A stretch of DNA of 64,000 nucleotides from Polytrichum commune (lineage: Eukaryota > Streptophyta > Polytrichopsida > Polytrichales > Polytrichaceae): contig OX485806.1 of the NCBI GenBank assembly GCA_950295325.1, forward strand, positions 38,132,001-38,196,000, written 5' to 3'. The position numbers and the translations under genes were made by a program. The number at the start of each line of letters is the position of its first letter. Positions within the stretch are counted from its first letter, which is position 1. The notes under the pieces were generated by a model. It was given only the letters and a program-made list of their open reading frames with translations, made no database searches and had not been told where the DNA came from. Of the stretch, positions 23,681 to 34,700 are shown piece after piece.

Positions 23681-25411
23681 CATGGCAGCATAGAGGGGTT
23701 TCGAGCCCCCGAACACGTTGAAGATACAGTCCCCTCTCCTAGTCAGCGTCCTCAGCATCCGCATGTAGAATTCCATCCGCAGCTCATCTGCAGGATAGTT
23801 TGCGTATTTGGCCTCGTCGTATAGGCATTTGCTGGAACCTAACCCATCTGGAACTTGGAAGAGCTTGTCCATCCGGGATATAGGGTGGTTCGGCACCTTC
23901 AACAACTCCGCTTTGTACACGAAGTACAAACACATGACGTTGACGACCTTGGTCTTCTTGTCCTTCAACGACGTGTAGGCCCCCTCCGCCGGTGCGGCGA
24001 TGTAGTGAGACTTGGAGACTGCATACTCCGGCTGCAATTTCCGGACAAGGTCGTACACCTGCTCCGTCCTCCTATCCTCGACTATCCATAGCCAGACATC
24101 AATCTCCCTGAACTTAGGACTTGCATAATCGACGAACTTAGATAAGAAGGGGTCGTAAAACAGTGTGCTCATCGTACCCTCAAATGAGCTTCCAGGAATG
24201 TTCCTGAAATCTATCATTCCGAATGGGAAACGCCCCCCTGCTTTCGTCCTTATCGCCATTCTGGCGTCTTGACATGGCCAGCCCTGAATTTTCAAAGGCT
24301 CGAAGGTGACAAGGTTGAAGTAAGCGTCCCCTTCAAACTGGACAATCTTCTTCTCCTTGATGAAGTTCGAGAACGCACGCGCTGTGTGATCTGGAAGCGC
24401 CCGGTTCTTCCCACCCTTCACCATCTTGGCCCGCAAGAAGTCATCCCCCGCTTCCCTTATTAAAGCCGCCATGGAGGCACTGGTGAACTTATATTCAGCT
24501 TTGAATGCTCTCCAGTTAGCCTCATGAACCTCGCCGTCCACGACAATATTCTTCTCTGGCACCAATTTATGCAGCTCCTGCACTATAGTTGTCTTCTTTT
24601 TCCTATTCTCCGTCCATTCCTTCATGGTGTAGCATGAAGGGACGAAGGATTTGGGCTTTAAGAAGACAATCTTCGGGTGCACCCAGCACCTTTTCGCCGT
24701 GGGCGTGAAATGCAGGATGTACGTCGCCGCCTTCTCCATCTCCGTCTCGGAAAGGCCTTGAAGAGTTCTAAAGAACTTTCTCACGAGAGGCTTCATTTTT
24801 TTGAAGCGCGTGGTTTGGTTGAAGAAAATTCCTGTGTCCGGGTCGATGAGCTCACCCGTCTCATGCTTCTCAAATACACTCTTCCACTTCACCCAAACGG
24901 AGTCGGATGCTGTGATTAAATAAATCTCCCCTCTAAGCTCGTTGTATTTCTTCTGTTTGTGACTAGCATTATCAATGGAGGAGAATTTATTTATCATTTG
25001 GTATTTGAAGTCCTGCATGTGATCAAAACAATCATTTGAATGCATGTTAGATATGAACATGTGATTTCCAAAACATATCATGACCAGTATTTGCACCAAG
25101 AGTTTGGGTCGATCGACCCAAACTAAAAAACATGACTGCAACAAGAGTTTGGGTCGATCGACCCAAACTAAAAAAACATGACTGCAACATGAGTTTGGGT
25201 CGATCGACCCAAACTAAAAAAACATGACTGCAACAAGACTTTGGGTCGATCGACCCAAAGTACACAAATAAAGCTGCAAAAGGAGTTTGGGTCGATCGAC
25301 CCAAACAATACTCACCTCCCACTTGGGATTCTTGTCCTTCGCATTTTCCCTCTCCTTGGGAGGCCTACCGTAGAACTCCCACACCTCCCGCGAGGCCATG
25401 ATATTCCTTAT
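23681..25411 (-). CDS. Degenerate DNA-methylase-like region (two exons)
   Basis: Exon 25411-25316 (32 codons, includes NIMASREVWEFYGRPPKE) is in frame with the ParB-like ORF upstream but separated from it by TAG at 25414-25412. Donor GAG|GTGAGT (25316/25315) and acceptor ATGCAG|GAC (25013/25012) bound a 303-bp phase-0 intron. Exon 25012-23681 encodes 444 residues. Its end, ELRMEFYMRMLRTLTRRGD followed by CIFNVFGGSKPLYAAM and, across the next intron, LGL...YIED, matches in order the C-terminal part of beta-class N4/N6 DNA methylases (PGD-x-V-x-DPFxGSGTTxxAA-xxLGR-x-xGIE). The catalytic (D/N)PP(Y/F) motif is not evident, so enzymatic activity is doubtful. Methylase homology is my inference; fold prediction would decide it. 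Donor ATG|GTAAGT at 23681/23680. Confidence 0.55.
25102..25306. repeat. Five perfect palindromes at 45-46 bp spacing in an intron
   Basis: TTTGGGTCGATCGACCCAAA cores start (with flanking base) at 25102, 25147, 25193, 25239 and 25285. The intervening 24 bp is also repeated, mostly AACATGACTGCAACA(A/T)GA-like. All lie in the 303-bp intron 25013-25315. Confidence 0.95.
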
Positions 25412-26641
25412 CTAGGAAGCTTGGTAGGCCCTTTTCTTATTCCCCATGTTAAAGTAACGGGAGATGTCGCTCAGTCGGGTCTCATCGTCAGACCACACCA
25501 CCAGTGCCTTCCACACCTTCAACTTCTCCTTCTGATGGTTGGGATCGTCCCACTCAGTCATCAGTTGGATTTTCTTGGAAGCCTCAACGCTGTGTTGGCC
25601 GTCTATGAGCCAAAAATCGCCTTTCTGAATTGTCGCCCACATTTCAGGGGTAGGCATTTTCTTCAGTCCCTGGGGCATCACTACAATGGTTTGCCTGTCG
25701 TCTTTGAATTGTTCGCTAACGATCTGCGCGATTATCCAATCGACGTAGGCGTCTTCTTTTGCACGGACACATTTTTCTGGTGGCGCGAGATGACACTGAC
25801 TGATGTTCACGTCGAATTTGAAATCCCTGCCCATGAAAAAGCAATGGGAGCACTTGGTCGTGAAATTGTTCACGATTTTTTGGATCTCCCCTGCATCCAC
25901 TTCCTGCCCTGGCTTCGGCATGCTCAATTCTGGAGAGACTGGCTCGTCAGTTATCACAGATGACTCTCTCGCCCTCTTGGAGGGAGTTGTTTGGCGGCTG
26001 CCAGAAGGCGTAGGAGTCTGGCTATCCGCCGGTGTCTCCGATGGAGTGGTTCGTCTTGAGCTAGCCGGGACTGGTTGCGGCACCCTCACCGATTGAGGCC
26101 TTGACGACCTTGCACCTTCCTCAGTGGGTACCTTCCGCCTGACGGCTTGCTGAGACTTCGTTTTGCTCTGCAGGGCTTTGTTGAGCACGCTGATTGCATG
26201 CTTTAGTTTCGTAAACCGGCTCGAGACCTTTGTGTTCGATGTACTGGCATCGATGAAAATTGTCTCGGGTTTGATTACGTCAGGTTCGACACATGACTCC
26301 CTTGCATATGTAGTGTCAAAGGGTTCGACGAACTGGTGCAGAAACATATGAGCATTCTGCACAGCGCTGTTCTCAAGGATGACGTCTGCGTAGTCTCCAA
26401 AAGACTGGACCGACGCCACCTCCCATCCCGTAAGAGTCGCCCAGGTATGTTTTTCCACGGTCCCTACTTTGACAACGAATATCAGTTTGTAAATGGAGGT
26501 TTTTACTACTTGAATTGACCAGGCGAGGACAAGCCCGTCCTTAGGGACATATGAGTCATCCTGAGGTGTTTCGTGCTCCTGCCATAACACGTCTGGCGCA
26601 AGCATGAACCACCTTTCTCCTGGTCTTTTCTTTGGGGCCAT
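25412..26641 (-). CDS. ParB-like (DGQH) N-terminal exon
   Basis: ATG 26641 directly follows an acceptor (TTTGCAG), implying an intron in the 5' leader. The ORF encodes 409 residues and stops at TAG 25414-25412. Residues ~1-135 are unrecognised; ~165-245 are basic, Ser/Thr/Pro-rich and likely disordered; ~265-409 resemble a ParB/sulfiredoxin-fold domain: a DVNIS-like strand, then FWLIDGQHSVEASKKIQ at 343-359, matching the LIDG(E/H/Q)HRxxAAK signature, then VWKALVVWSDDETRLSDIS and the RYFNMGNKK segment. In prokaryotes such domains bind palindromic DNA, hydrolyse nucleotide or precede DNA methylases. The TAG is followed in frame by the next exon; a Trp codon (TGG) at that site would restore continuity, so either the copy is inactivated or two products are made. 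Assignment is moderate. Confidence 0.55.
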   Translation of the reverse strand: MAPKKRPGERWFMLAPDVLWQEHETPQDDSYVPKDGLVLAWSIQVVKTSIYKLIFVVKVGTVEKHTWATLTGWEVASVQSFGDYADVILENSAVQNAHMFLHQFVEPFDTTYARESCVEPDVIKPETIFIDASTSNTKVSSRFTKLKHAISVLNKALQSKTKSQQAVRRKVPTEEGARSSRPQSVRVPQPVPASSRRTTPSETPADSQTPTPSGSRQTTPSKRARESSVITDEPVSPELSMPKPGQEVDAGEIQKIVNNFTTKCSHCFFMGRDFKFDVNISQCHLAPPEKCVRAKEDAYVDWIIAQIVSEQFKDDRQTIVVMPQGLKKMPTPEMWATIQKGDFWLIDGQHSVEASKKIQLMTEWDDPNHQKEKLKVWKALVVWSDDETRLSDISRYFNMGNKKRAYQAS

Positions 26642-26667
26642 CTGCAAAGAAAGAAGCAAGGATGTTA

Positions 26668-26689
26668 GTTTCGGTCGTTCGACCCAAAC
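26668..26689. repeat. Degenerate palindrome copy upstream of the ATG
   Basis: GTTTCGGTCG then TTCGACCCAAAC; lies in the presumed 5' leader intron 27 bp above the start codon. Confidence 0.7.
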
Positions 26690-26879
26690 TTCTTCACAAT
26701 AGATTAGATGTCACGTGATGGAAGGGAAATGTAATGCATCAACGCATTTATTTTTGGATTGTGTCTTGTTATTTTAGAACTTCATTTATATGTTTATATG
26801 GTATTTCGTTATCTTGGGTGGATTTGTATTTTATATTGTCATCAAGGATTTCTTGAAAAGTTTATACTGTAGAGGTTGC

Positions 26880-27062
26880 GTTTGGGTCGACCGACCCAAA
26901 CAGCAGGATGTGCTTTGGGTCGATCGACCCAAACTATAGGTTGTGTTTGGGTCGATCGACCCAAACAGCAGGATGTACTTTGGGTCGATCGACCCAAACA
27001 ACAGGCTGTGTTTGGGTCGATCGACCCAAACTATAGGCTGTGTTTGGGTCGTCTCCCCAAAC
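26880..27062. repeat. Six palindrome copies at 32-33 bp spacing
   Basis: Copies start at 26880, 26913, 26945, 26978, 27010 and 27042 (the last degenerate). Spacers are about 10 bp, alternating CAGCAGGATGT- and TATAGG(T/C)TGT-like forms, so neighbouring pairs are also repeated. Confidence 0.93.
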
Positions 27063-28440
27063 TGTTCTATTTTAATATAGTTTTTTAAACTTGGCAAGTA
27101 GCATATACAATGCTTATGCATTGTGTATGCTACAACATTGTCAATTAAGAAACACATATTGGAACCCCTTGAAAAACAATACCTTTGTTGAGGGTTTCTG
27201 TTGTAGTCGTTGCAGATGGTTGCTTTTGAACAAGTGCTCTTCTTCGACTAAGACAGAATCAGTGAATTCCTATTCGCAGACACGCTAAAACTCACAAACA
27301 ACTACCAAAGATTTCAAACCTTTTTTGAATCTCTCAATAAACCCACAATCTCTCACACAACTCCTGAGTCTCTTCAGAATCACTCAAACAACAATTGTAA
27401 CTCTCAAACAACAACTGAGTCTGTTAAAACAACAACTGAATCTCTCAAAACAATAACTAAATCTCTAAAATCACTTTTGTATCACTTTTGTATCATTTTT
27501 GTATCTGTTATAGAACTTCCTAATCTGACAAGCACTCACAAGCACTCACATGCACTCATCCGCACTTCGAACTCTCGCAAGCACTGCCTAAAGCTCACAC
27601 AGAATGTTGGAAAACCCTTCAACAATCTGGAAAACACTTCAACAATGCTATATATTGCAACACTAGTGCAATCTCCCGCTACAGCAAGAGAAGGGAGGGA
27701 AGGAGAAGAAAAAAGGGTGGAGAAGGAATGTAAAGAAAAGCGCCACCCTGAATCGCCACGGCGCTTCAGGAGAGGCGGCGCTTCCACAAGAGGCGCGGAG
27801 CGAAAGGTTGGCGGGAGAGAGAGAGAGAAAGGAGGAGAATGCTTGGCGGCTGGGGTTTTGTTACCCTCGGGAATTGGCCCCCAACCGCGCGAATAGGGTG
27901 CCAACGTGATTAGGGCAGCAACGGGAATAGGGTTACGGGGAACCCTAACTCCCATCCCTCTAAGGAGTAAACCCTTAGCGGGTAGTACAATTTTGAATAG
28001 ACTTTGGAGTAGCCTAAGGTATACATCAAATGAGGTATTCTAAAAAACTAAACCATTTATACAACTAATACATCTTTACAACGCAACTTTATGCTAACGC
28101 TAATACTTAATTCCTACTTACATGACACCATTAACTAAATTTTCCAAACAAGTTGAAGTCATTGGTTTCTCGTTTGTTTGAGCACGTTATAAAAAAAATA
28201 CAATTACGTGCCAAATACAATAGACTTTACCATTGATGCCAACAACTCACACAATATGCAATGAATTAAAAATACAATCCCCACCCCCCAACATGAAATT
28301 CGGAAATTGAGGATATTTGAATGTGGAGCCTAAATGAATACCTTCCCCAAGTGCATATTGTGAGGGTTTGGAATTGCATGATCTTTATTTCAAAATGCTA
28401 ACATGCTCAAGTTTTATAGGGTATCCCCTAGATATTCACT
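27063..28440. other. Leader/promoter region, no supported coding gene
   Basis: Contains imperfect repeats of CAAACAACAACTGA(A/G)TCT near 27350-27460, and a TATATA at 27650-27655 which on the minus strand reads GCAATATATAGC and could be the TATA box of the gene at 26641. A GC-rich purine-biased segment at 27690-27900 has open frames on both strands without recognisable motifs. Promoter assignment is a guess. Confidence 0.3.
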
Positions 28441-28442
28441 TT

Positions 28443-29100
28443 GATGAATCACATAGTCGCCAATAAACCATGGATCGTGATATATGTACTTGGAATGTGA
28501 TATAAAAGCAAATCGGAGAACCACAACATCATATGAAGCCCTTCAAGCAATCATGTTGTTATTGAAGGTTCGCTCCAAGTATATTAGATAATGGCGCAAG
28601 ACAAACTTGATGTTGTTTGTATATGGAGGTAGCACTAAACAACTACAAGATTTGGGGTTTAGGGTTTAGGGTTTAGGGTTTAGGAGTCAGGGTTATAACA
28701 TATTAATCTATCCAATATTAACGTACAACATTGACTTACTGGTGAGAAGAGTCTTATAGGAAGGTTATAGTAAAGATGATGTTGAGTATGTTAAGTTGTT
28801 ATTTGGGACGTTTAAACGTGATATACTAATTGGTCTTGTGTTTATTCAAATAGCATTTCATGTTGTGGATGTTATTTGGACTTAGGGGTCTAACTTTGGA
28901 TGTTTTGCTCCCTTTGATGAATCACATAGTCGCCAATAAACCATGGTTCGTGATGTATTTAATATATGGAATGTGATATAAACGTAAATCGGTTAAGCAC
29001 AACATCAAATGAAGCCATGCAAGCAATCGTGTTGTTGTTCATTGTTCCCTCCACGTATATTAGATAGTGGAGAAAGATATAACAAATGTTGTTTGTATAT
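28443..29100. repeat. Direct duplication of ~185 bp
   Basis: The segment 28443-28625 recurs with scattered changes at 28916-29100, both starting GATGAATCACATAGTCGCCA and ending near TGATGTTGTTTGTATAT. Non-coding. Confidence 0.7.
28655..28683. repeat. Interstitial telomeric repeat (TTTAGGG)4
   Basis: Four perfect units of the plant-type telomere repeat. Two shorter runs of the same motif lie at 29427-29445 and 29859-29878, each inside a duplicated segment (about 29357-29450 and 29805-29885) sharing CATTGCCACACTT(G/C)CATGCGAGA. Confidence 0.9.
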
Positions 29101-29747
29101 TAAGAAGAGTCTAATAGGAAGGTTATAGTGACCACAATGTTGATCATGTGAATATGTTATTTGGAACGTCTAAACATGATATACTAATTGGTGTATGGTT
29201 TAGTCAATACGTATAATTTCATGTAGTGGATGTTATAAGGGTTTAGGGTTCAACTTTGGATGTTTTGTTCACACACATTAGTAAGCTTGAAGTGAACTTG
29301 AGGATGGATTCAATTAGCATGGAAATATTGAACTAAAAAGCGACATTGGTAGTTAGTAGCCCCTTATCGACGTCCACATACATTCGTCATTGCCACACTT
29401 GCATGCGAGAGAAGAGGACAATATTGTAGGGTTTAGGGTTTAGGGATGACAACATATTATATATAAAAGCTCTTGTCACTTGCATTGTTGCAAATTCAGA
29501 TTTGGAACAATAAATGAACTTTGTCATGACATAATTTGATTTCAAAATTAATAATTCCCCTTGCGAGGATCTTCATAACCACTTTAACTATTGTATTTAG
29601 TGACTCTTACCATAAGGCGTTACACAATGTTTAGACTTCTTTTGTCTACATATTGGTTAATGCCATACCGTAATGTTTGAATTAAAGTAGATCAATATCA
29701 TCATTTAATATGTATATGATGCATTAGGGTGACATTGTAGAAGTTTT

Positions 29748-29808
29748 TGTTTGATCCATATATTAATTTGAGACTAGAGAAAGTCTCAATTTAACGAATA
29801 TAGTGTTA
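29748..29808 (+). repeat. 61-bp hairpin repeat, copy 1
   Basis: Identical at 60 of 61 positions to 35271-35331. Its centre TTGAGACTAGAGAAAGTCTC is self-complementary around a 6-nt loop. The right half is also present inverted at 19292-19320. The two direct copies flank the palindrome array and the transposase-like gene. Confidence 0.85.
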
Positions 29809-29878
29809 CATACGTTTATCATTGCCACACTTCCATGCGAGATAATAGAGCAATGTTCTAGGGTTTAGGGTTTAGGGG

Positions 29879-30470
29879 AGACAAATAAATAATTTTATTC
29901 ATCATGACAATGGCCTCAAGCCTTGGAAACTCTCTCATAATTGTAGCCTCCAAATGGCCCCAACCCCACCGAAATAGGTTTGCACTTGAAAGCATTGAAT
30001 GGAGTTGTGGTTGGGTATACATATTGGTTAAAATATACCGTTGTGACACTTGAAAAAATTAATGTGGCCGCCACCCTTCCTCCCAATGTCGTATGTCATA
30101 TACACACAAAACCAAAAAAAAATTAAATATCATAGACTAAGTCATATGACGGCTGGGGTATGAGAGGGGCATTGAAAGATGCGCAGTTTCTACAATAAAC
30201 AGAAAACGGGGAATTCTGTCAGGAGGTTTGAAATAACAAGGCGGGAAAGGCATCCAATGAGGAAGTCGGGCAAGTGGAGGTGGATAGTATAAAGGGGCGC
30301 ACCCCCCAAAAGTTGGTTCTTTTTTGCTCTTCTCCCACTCCTGAATTCGTAGAGAGAACTCTTAGTCGGAGCTGTACTTCGAGGTTCGTTCACGCTGCTG
30401 TTCATGAGGACCTATCCACAGCATGCAAGTCCGCAGTGAACTTTGCAATGAGCTGAAATTCCACACACCT
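29879..30470. other. Gap without supported gene
   Basis: Short ORFs only; a GGGGCGCACCCCCC segment near 30293-30306 forms a small hairpin. Nothing else supported. Confidence 0.4.
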
Positions 30471-30478
30471 CTCAATAT

Positions 30479-30563
30479 CCGCTGCATTATACGCTGCATT
30501 ATACGCTGCATTATACGCTGCATTATACGCCGCATTATACGCCGTATAATACGTTGTATTATA
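30479..30563. repeat. 12-bp minisatellite (CGCTGCATTATA)n
   Basis: About seven units, the last ones drifting to CGCCGCATTATA and then into ATTATACGCCGTATAAT, a perfect 16-17 nt palindrome. Confidence 0.85.
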
Positions 30564-30610
30564 CATCGGTTGACACTAGTGTTGGCGGGTTCCAGTCTGA
30601 CCCTTGTGAG

Positions 30611-31027
30611 GTTTGGGTCGGTCGACCCAAACCCCTCCAGTAGTGTGGGCGGGTTCTAGTCTCACCCTTCTGAGGTTTGGGTCGGTCGACCCAAACCCCT
30701 TCACTAGTGTTGGGGGGGGGGGCTACTCTGACCCTTGTGAGGTTTGGGTCGGTCGACCCAAACCCCTTCACTAGTGTTGGGGGGAGTCTACTCTGACCCT
30801 AGTGAGGTTTGGGTCGGTCGACCCAAACCCCTTCACTAGTGTTGGGGGGGGGGGTCTACTCTGACCCTTGTGAGGTTTGGGTCGGTCGACCCAAACCCCT
30901 TCACTAGTGTTGGGGGGGGTCTACTCTGACCCTTGTGAGGTTTGGGTCGGTCGACCCATACCCCTTCACTAGTGTTGGGGGGGGGTCTACTCTGACCCTT
31001 GTGAGGTTTGGGTCGGTCGACCCAAAC
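30611..31027. repeat. Seven palindrome copies at 64-68 bp spacing
   Basis: Copies start at 30611, 30675, 30742, 30807, 30875, 30940 and 31006, with centre GGTC. The spacer is conserved (CCCTTCACTAGTGTTGGGG, variable G run, then CTACTCTGACCCTTGTGAG), so this is a minisatellite with a palindromic core; length variation is mostly in the G run. Copy 30940 has one mismatch. Confidence 0.95.
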
Positions 31028-31125
31028 TTTTTCGCACATCGTGAACGAATTGTTAATGGCCCTTACCCAAGGTACCTAGAAGGTTTGGACGGACAGAGTA
31101 GGAACCTTATCCCATCATATGTAAT

Positions 31126-31531
31126 GTTTGGGTCGAGCGACCCAAACCTCATCCTAGTGTGGGTGGATTTACACTGTGAAAGTTTGGGTCGACCGACCCA
31201 AACCCTTTCCCAGTGTGGGTGGACTTACCCTGTGAAAGTTTGGGTCGACCGACCCAAACCCCTTCCGAGTGTGGGTGGGTTTACCCTGTGAAAGTTTGGG
31301 TCGGTCGACCCAAACCCCTTCCCCAGTTTCGGCGGTTGTAGTTGACCATGACAAGCATTGGGTCGGTCGACCCAAAGTTTTCCCCACAGCGTGATGGAAT
31401 TCTAAATGGCCCTCAACCCATCATTGTACAATGTTTGAGTCGGTCGACCGGAACCCGACCCTATCCCACGGGCAAGGTGTGGATGGCCCTCAATCCCTGG
31501 TGCCACAGGGTTTAGGTCGGCCGACCCAAAC
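31126..31531. repeat. Seven further palindrome copies, the middle ones 56 bp apart
   Basis: Copies start at 31126, 31182, 31238 and 31294 (exactly 56 bp apart, spacer GTGTGGGTGGA/G...TGTGAAA), then diverged copies at 31356, 31433 and 31510 about 77 bp apart. The array stops about 200 bp before the start codon at 31732. Confidence 0.9.
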
Positions 31532-31731
31532 TCCCACCCAAAATATTTTGTGGAACATTTTGTGGACTGGCGCACAGTATTGGGAGCTCACATTGCATTT
31601 GTGTTGCAAATGTCTTGATCCTCAGTGTCCCCATTCATCGTGATGTTTTACATTTTCTAATATTTGATTCTTTTGGACCCTTACGTTGTGTCCATGTTTG
31701 TTGAGGTTTCATGTGCATGTGTGTAGGCGTA

Positions 31732-34700
31732 ATGGAGGGAGTTGGTGGAAGAGGGGATTCCTTCTCTGAAGACATGGGCAACACCCAATCTCTGTCTGGG
31801 GATGAGCTAGACATTGTCGGGGAGGATAGTTTTGATGACAGTGCAGATGAAGGTCATTTGGGGAGTCCTTCGCCATCTGACATTTTTTGCCCCATTGTGG
31901 AATGTACGGGGCTTTCACGAGCTTCATGGGTGAATTTGGATGTGGTATTTGTTAATGACAGTGGAGTTGCTATGGCGGAGGGTATTTGTCGTAACACACA
32001 TCCACAAGATTGCATTGATGAACACCCCCTTGGCACCGAGGACGTTGGAGTTGTTATATTAGAATCACTCGTACATTCGGAAGTCAATCCAACTCATAGG
32101 TTCTCGTTGCGAAGGTGGCCGTTGAGGAATGTGACAATTGAGGGGATTAGCTTGCGCGACCATGAGCGACGACACGTCCAAATCCAACAGGAGCTCCAAG
32201 CAAACATTCGGCCACGCAAAGGCCTTCGGAAGTACGAAACATTGACACGTCCTACTCCGTCTGCAAATAAGTGTAAACGTCAAAGGTTGCTCTGTGAGGA
32301 GTCTATTAGAGAAGTTGCTACAAAGGATTGTTGTGTACATCGTTGTTGCCAATTGTTCCCAAGAGATAAATTGAAGGCCATCCGTGAAGAAATGTGGCTT
32401 GGAGATTTCCGTCTAAGGTTCACCAAAAAACTTGATGTCCATAGGGCGATACATGTGAACGGAGCGGGTCGCAAGGTCATCACCCTTGAGAGCATAGACG
32501 TGTGTTGTACGGCATGGTACACCATTCATGGTGTGTCGAAAGCGGAATTTTATAGACAAGCCGCGTATGCCAATGAAGGCCGCCGTGCCCGTCACCATGG
32601 GAACATGGGCTTAAAGAAACCAAGAGAAGCAACGAGACAAGCAACAACCACTCTGGCAACCATCATTGTCCCCCTTGCCGATGCAATGCCACACAAAACA
32701 CGCACACTCGCAACCGGTGAAAAGGTTGTGGAGAAGGTTCTTCCTACAGGCACGAAATGGAAAGACATATTATTGGACGTAAACGCAGTTGGCGAGAAGG
32801 CCGGGTTGGACCCAATTTCGTTGTCGAAACTGAGTGCTATCAAAAAATCGAACTTTAGCGAATACATCACAAAAAGACGAGGCGACAAATTTGCCCGTTG
32901 TTCCAAATGCGAGAAGTTGAAACGCCTTCGAGATGCACACACGATGGGGACAGAGTCCTATGCCGCACATCAAATGAACTATTTCAAGCATGTGAACATG
33001 CAAGAGGCACACCGTAATGATTACTACACAAATAGAGCTTTGTCCATCTCCAGGCCTTTGGAAGTCCTTACAATCATCCATGACAAAATGGACCATGCCA
33101 AAACAGCCTCACCATGTTTTGCAAATCGAATCAAAGCCACGGACGGCCTTTTTAAGCTTCATGTTTCGATTACAGGTGATTTTGATAACAATTGCATTGC
33201 ATTACCTAAACACAAATTTGTGCGTTTAGGTTTGTACTTGGGGCCATACATGTACACCATGTGAATTTTTTGGTGTTATAGTTGAATATTAAACCATTGG
33301 GTTGCCTTTGCAGGAATGATTGCACATGGGCATGGTGATGTCAAATATGCTCATTATGCTCTTGATTTGTATCCGGCGGATTCAAACCACACGATAGGGT
33401 CATTTGCAAAGCTTTTACGTGATTTGGAGAAACCGCCGTCCTATTCATCAAGATTGTTATTTGAAAACTCGGGATCAACACCTCTATATGAAGCGGTCTT
33501 GGATGGAAGAGATGTATGCGTGCACTCATTGCCGGAGCCACCAAGTGAAGATGTGATTGCCAAGAATTTGCCTCCAACTCTGCGTGTCCAATTGGACAAT
33601 TGTGCGAAGGATAATAAAAGTAGATATGTTTTTGCATATTGGTCGTTGTTGGTTGCGAAAGGCATTTTCAAGGAGGTTTTTGTGTCCTTTCTATTGGTAG
33701 GCCACACGCACGATGATATTGATGCGTCCTTTGGGCGGTGGAGCATAAAGTTGCGCGAGGAGGATTTTCCAACAATCTCATTGTTGATGAAGTCGTACAT
33801 GGATTTGGAGAACATTCCCGTCATCCCCCATATGATCGAGGAGGTTCCAGACTTCAAGGCATTTATAGAACCGTATATTCAAAGCGGAGCTCACCGATTG
33901 ATCGGGCATACGAAGGCACAACAATTTCGGTTCTACGTGCGTGACGATGGTGTCCCCGCCATGCAATACAAGTTGTTGTGCACATCACAAGACTGGAGCC
34001 CGCCGGAGGGTCTCCTTGTATGGCGTGTTGATGGGGAAGGAAGGACGATGTTGCCTGACGGAGAGCCTAAGCCTTGCAAACCAATACCCATGAAGAATTT
34101 GGAGGACATTTGTAAAGGCATATCAGGCTTCATACAATATTGGGAGAGTTTGAGGGTGGCGGATGTTGGTGGATCGTGTTGGCTTCGTTACGGAAGTTGG
34201 ATACAATATTGGACACGTGTTCGTGGCGCTTTGGCAAACCTTCATCAAGATACACCCCTTATTTTAAGCCATGGGTTTTGGCCACAAACACGTGTCAATG
34301 TACAAGCTTCGGAGGCTAGTCTTTTGGGAAATGGAGAGGTTCGAGAGGAGTTTGATGTGGACGACCATTACGTGGGGCCTGCTAGTAGTCGTCCGCCACC
34401 ATCTTTCCGCATTGCAGTGGATTGTCATGAAGGTTATATGCTCATTTTGCGTCCTGGAGATGAGACATATGCAAAGCCAGTGTGGGTGGCAAGAGCTTTG
34501 TCCAAACCAAATTTTGTAACTTCCAGCCCTCATTTTCGACAAATACAAGTAGAGTACTACCGACCGACAGCACGGAATGAAGATGTTGTTCGTCATTATA
34601 CAGGCTGGGATACAAACCCTAACTTTCGGTGGAAGGTGGATTCTGAGCATGGTCCATCTTGGGTAGATACAGATTCCATATTCATAGCATGGAAACCACG

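Noticed and set aside
27477-27955. Overlapping ORFs on both strands in a GC-rich segment
   Set aside because: Purine-biased composition keeps frames open; no motif, no splice pattern and no start context to choose one.
23559-31531. CRISPR-like array (regular palindromic repeats with spacers)
   Set aside because: The spacers are themselves repeated within each cluster, no cas genes are present and the genome is eukaryotic; these are minisatellites with a palindromic core.
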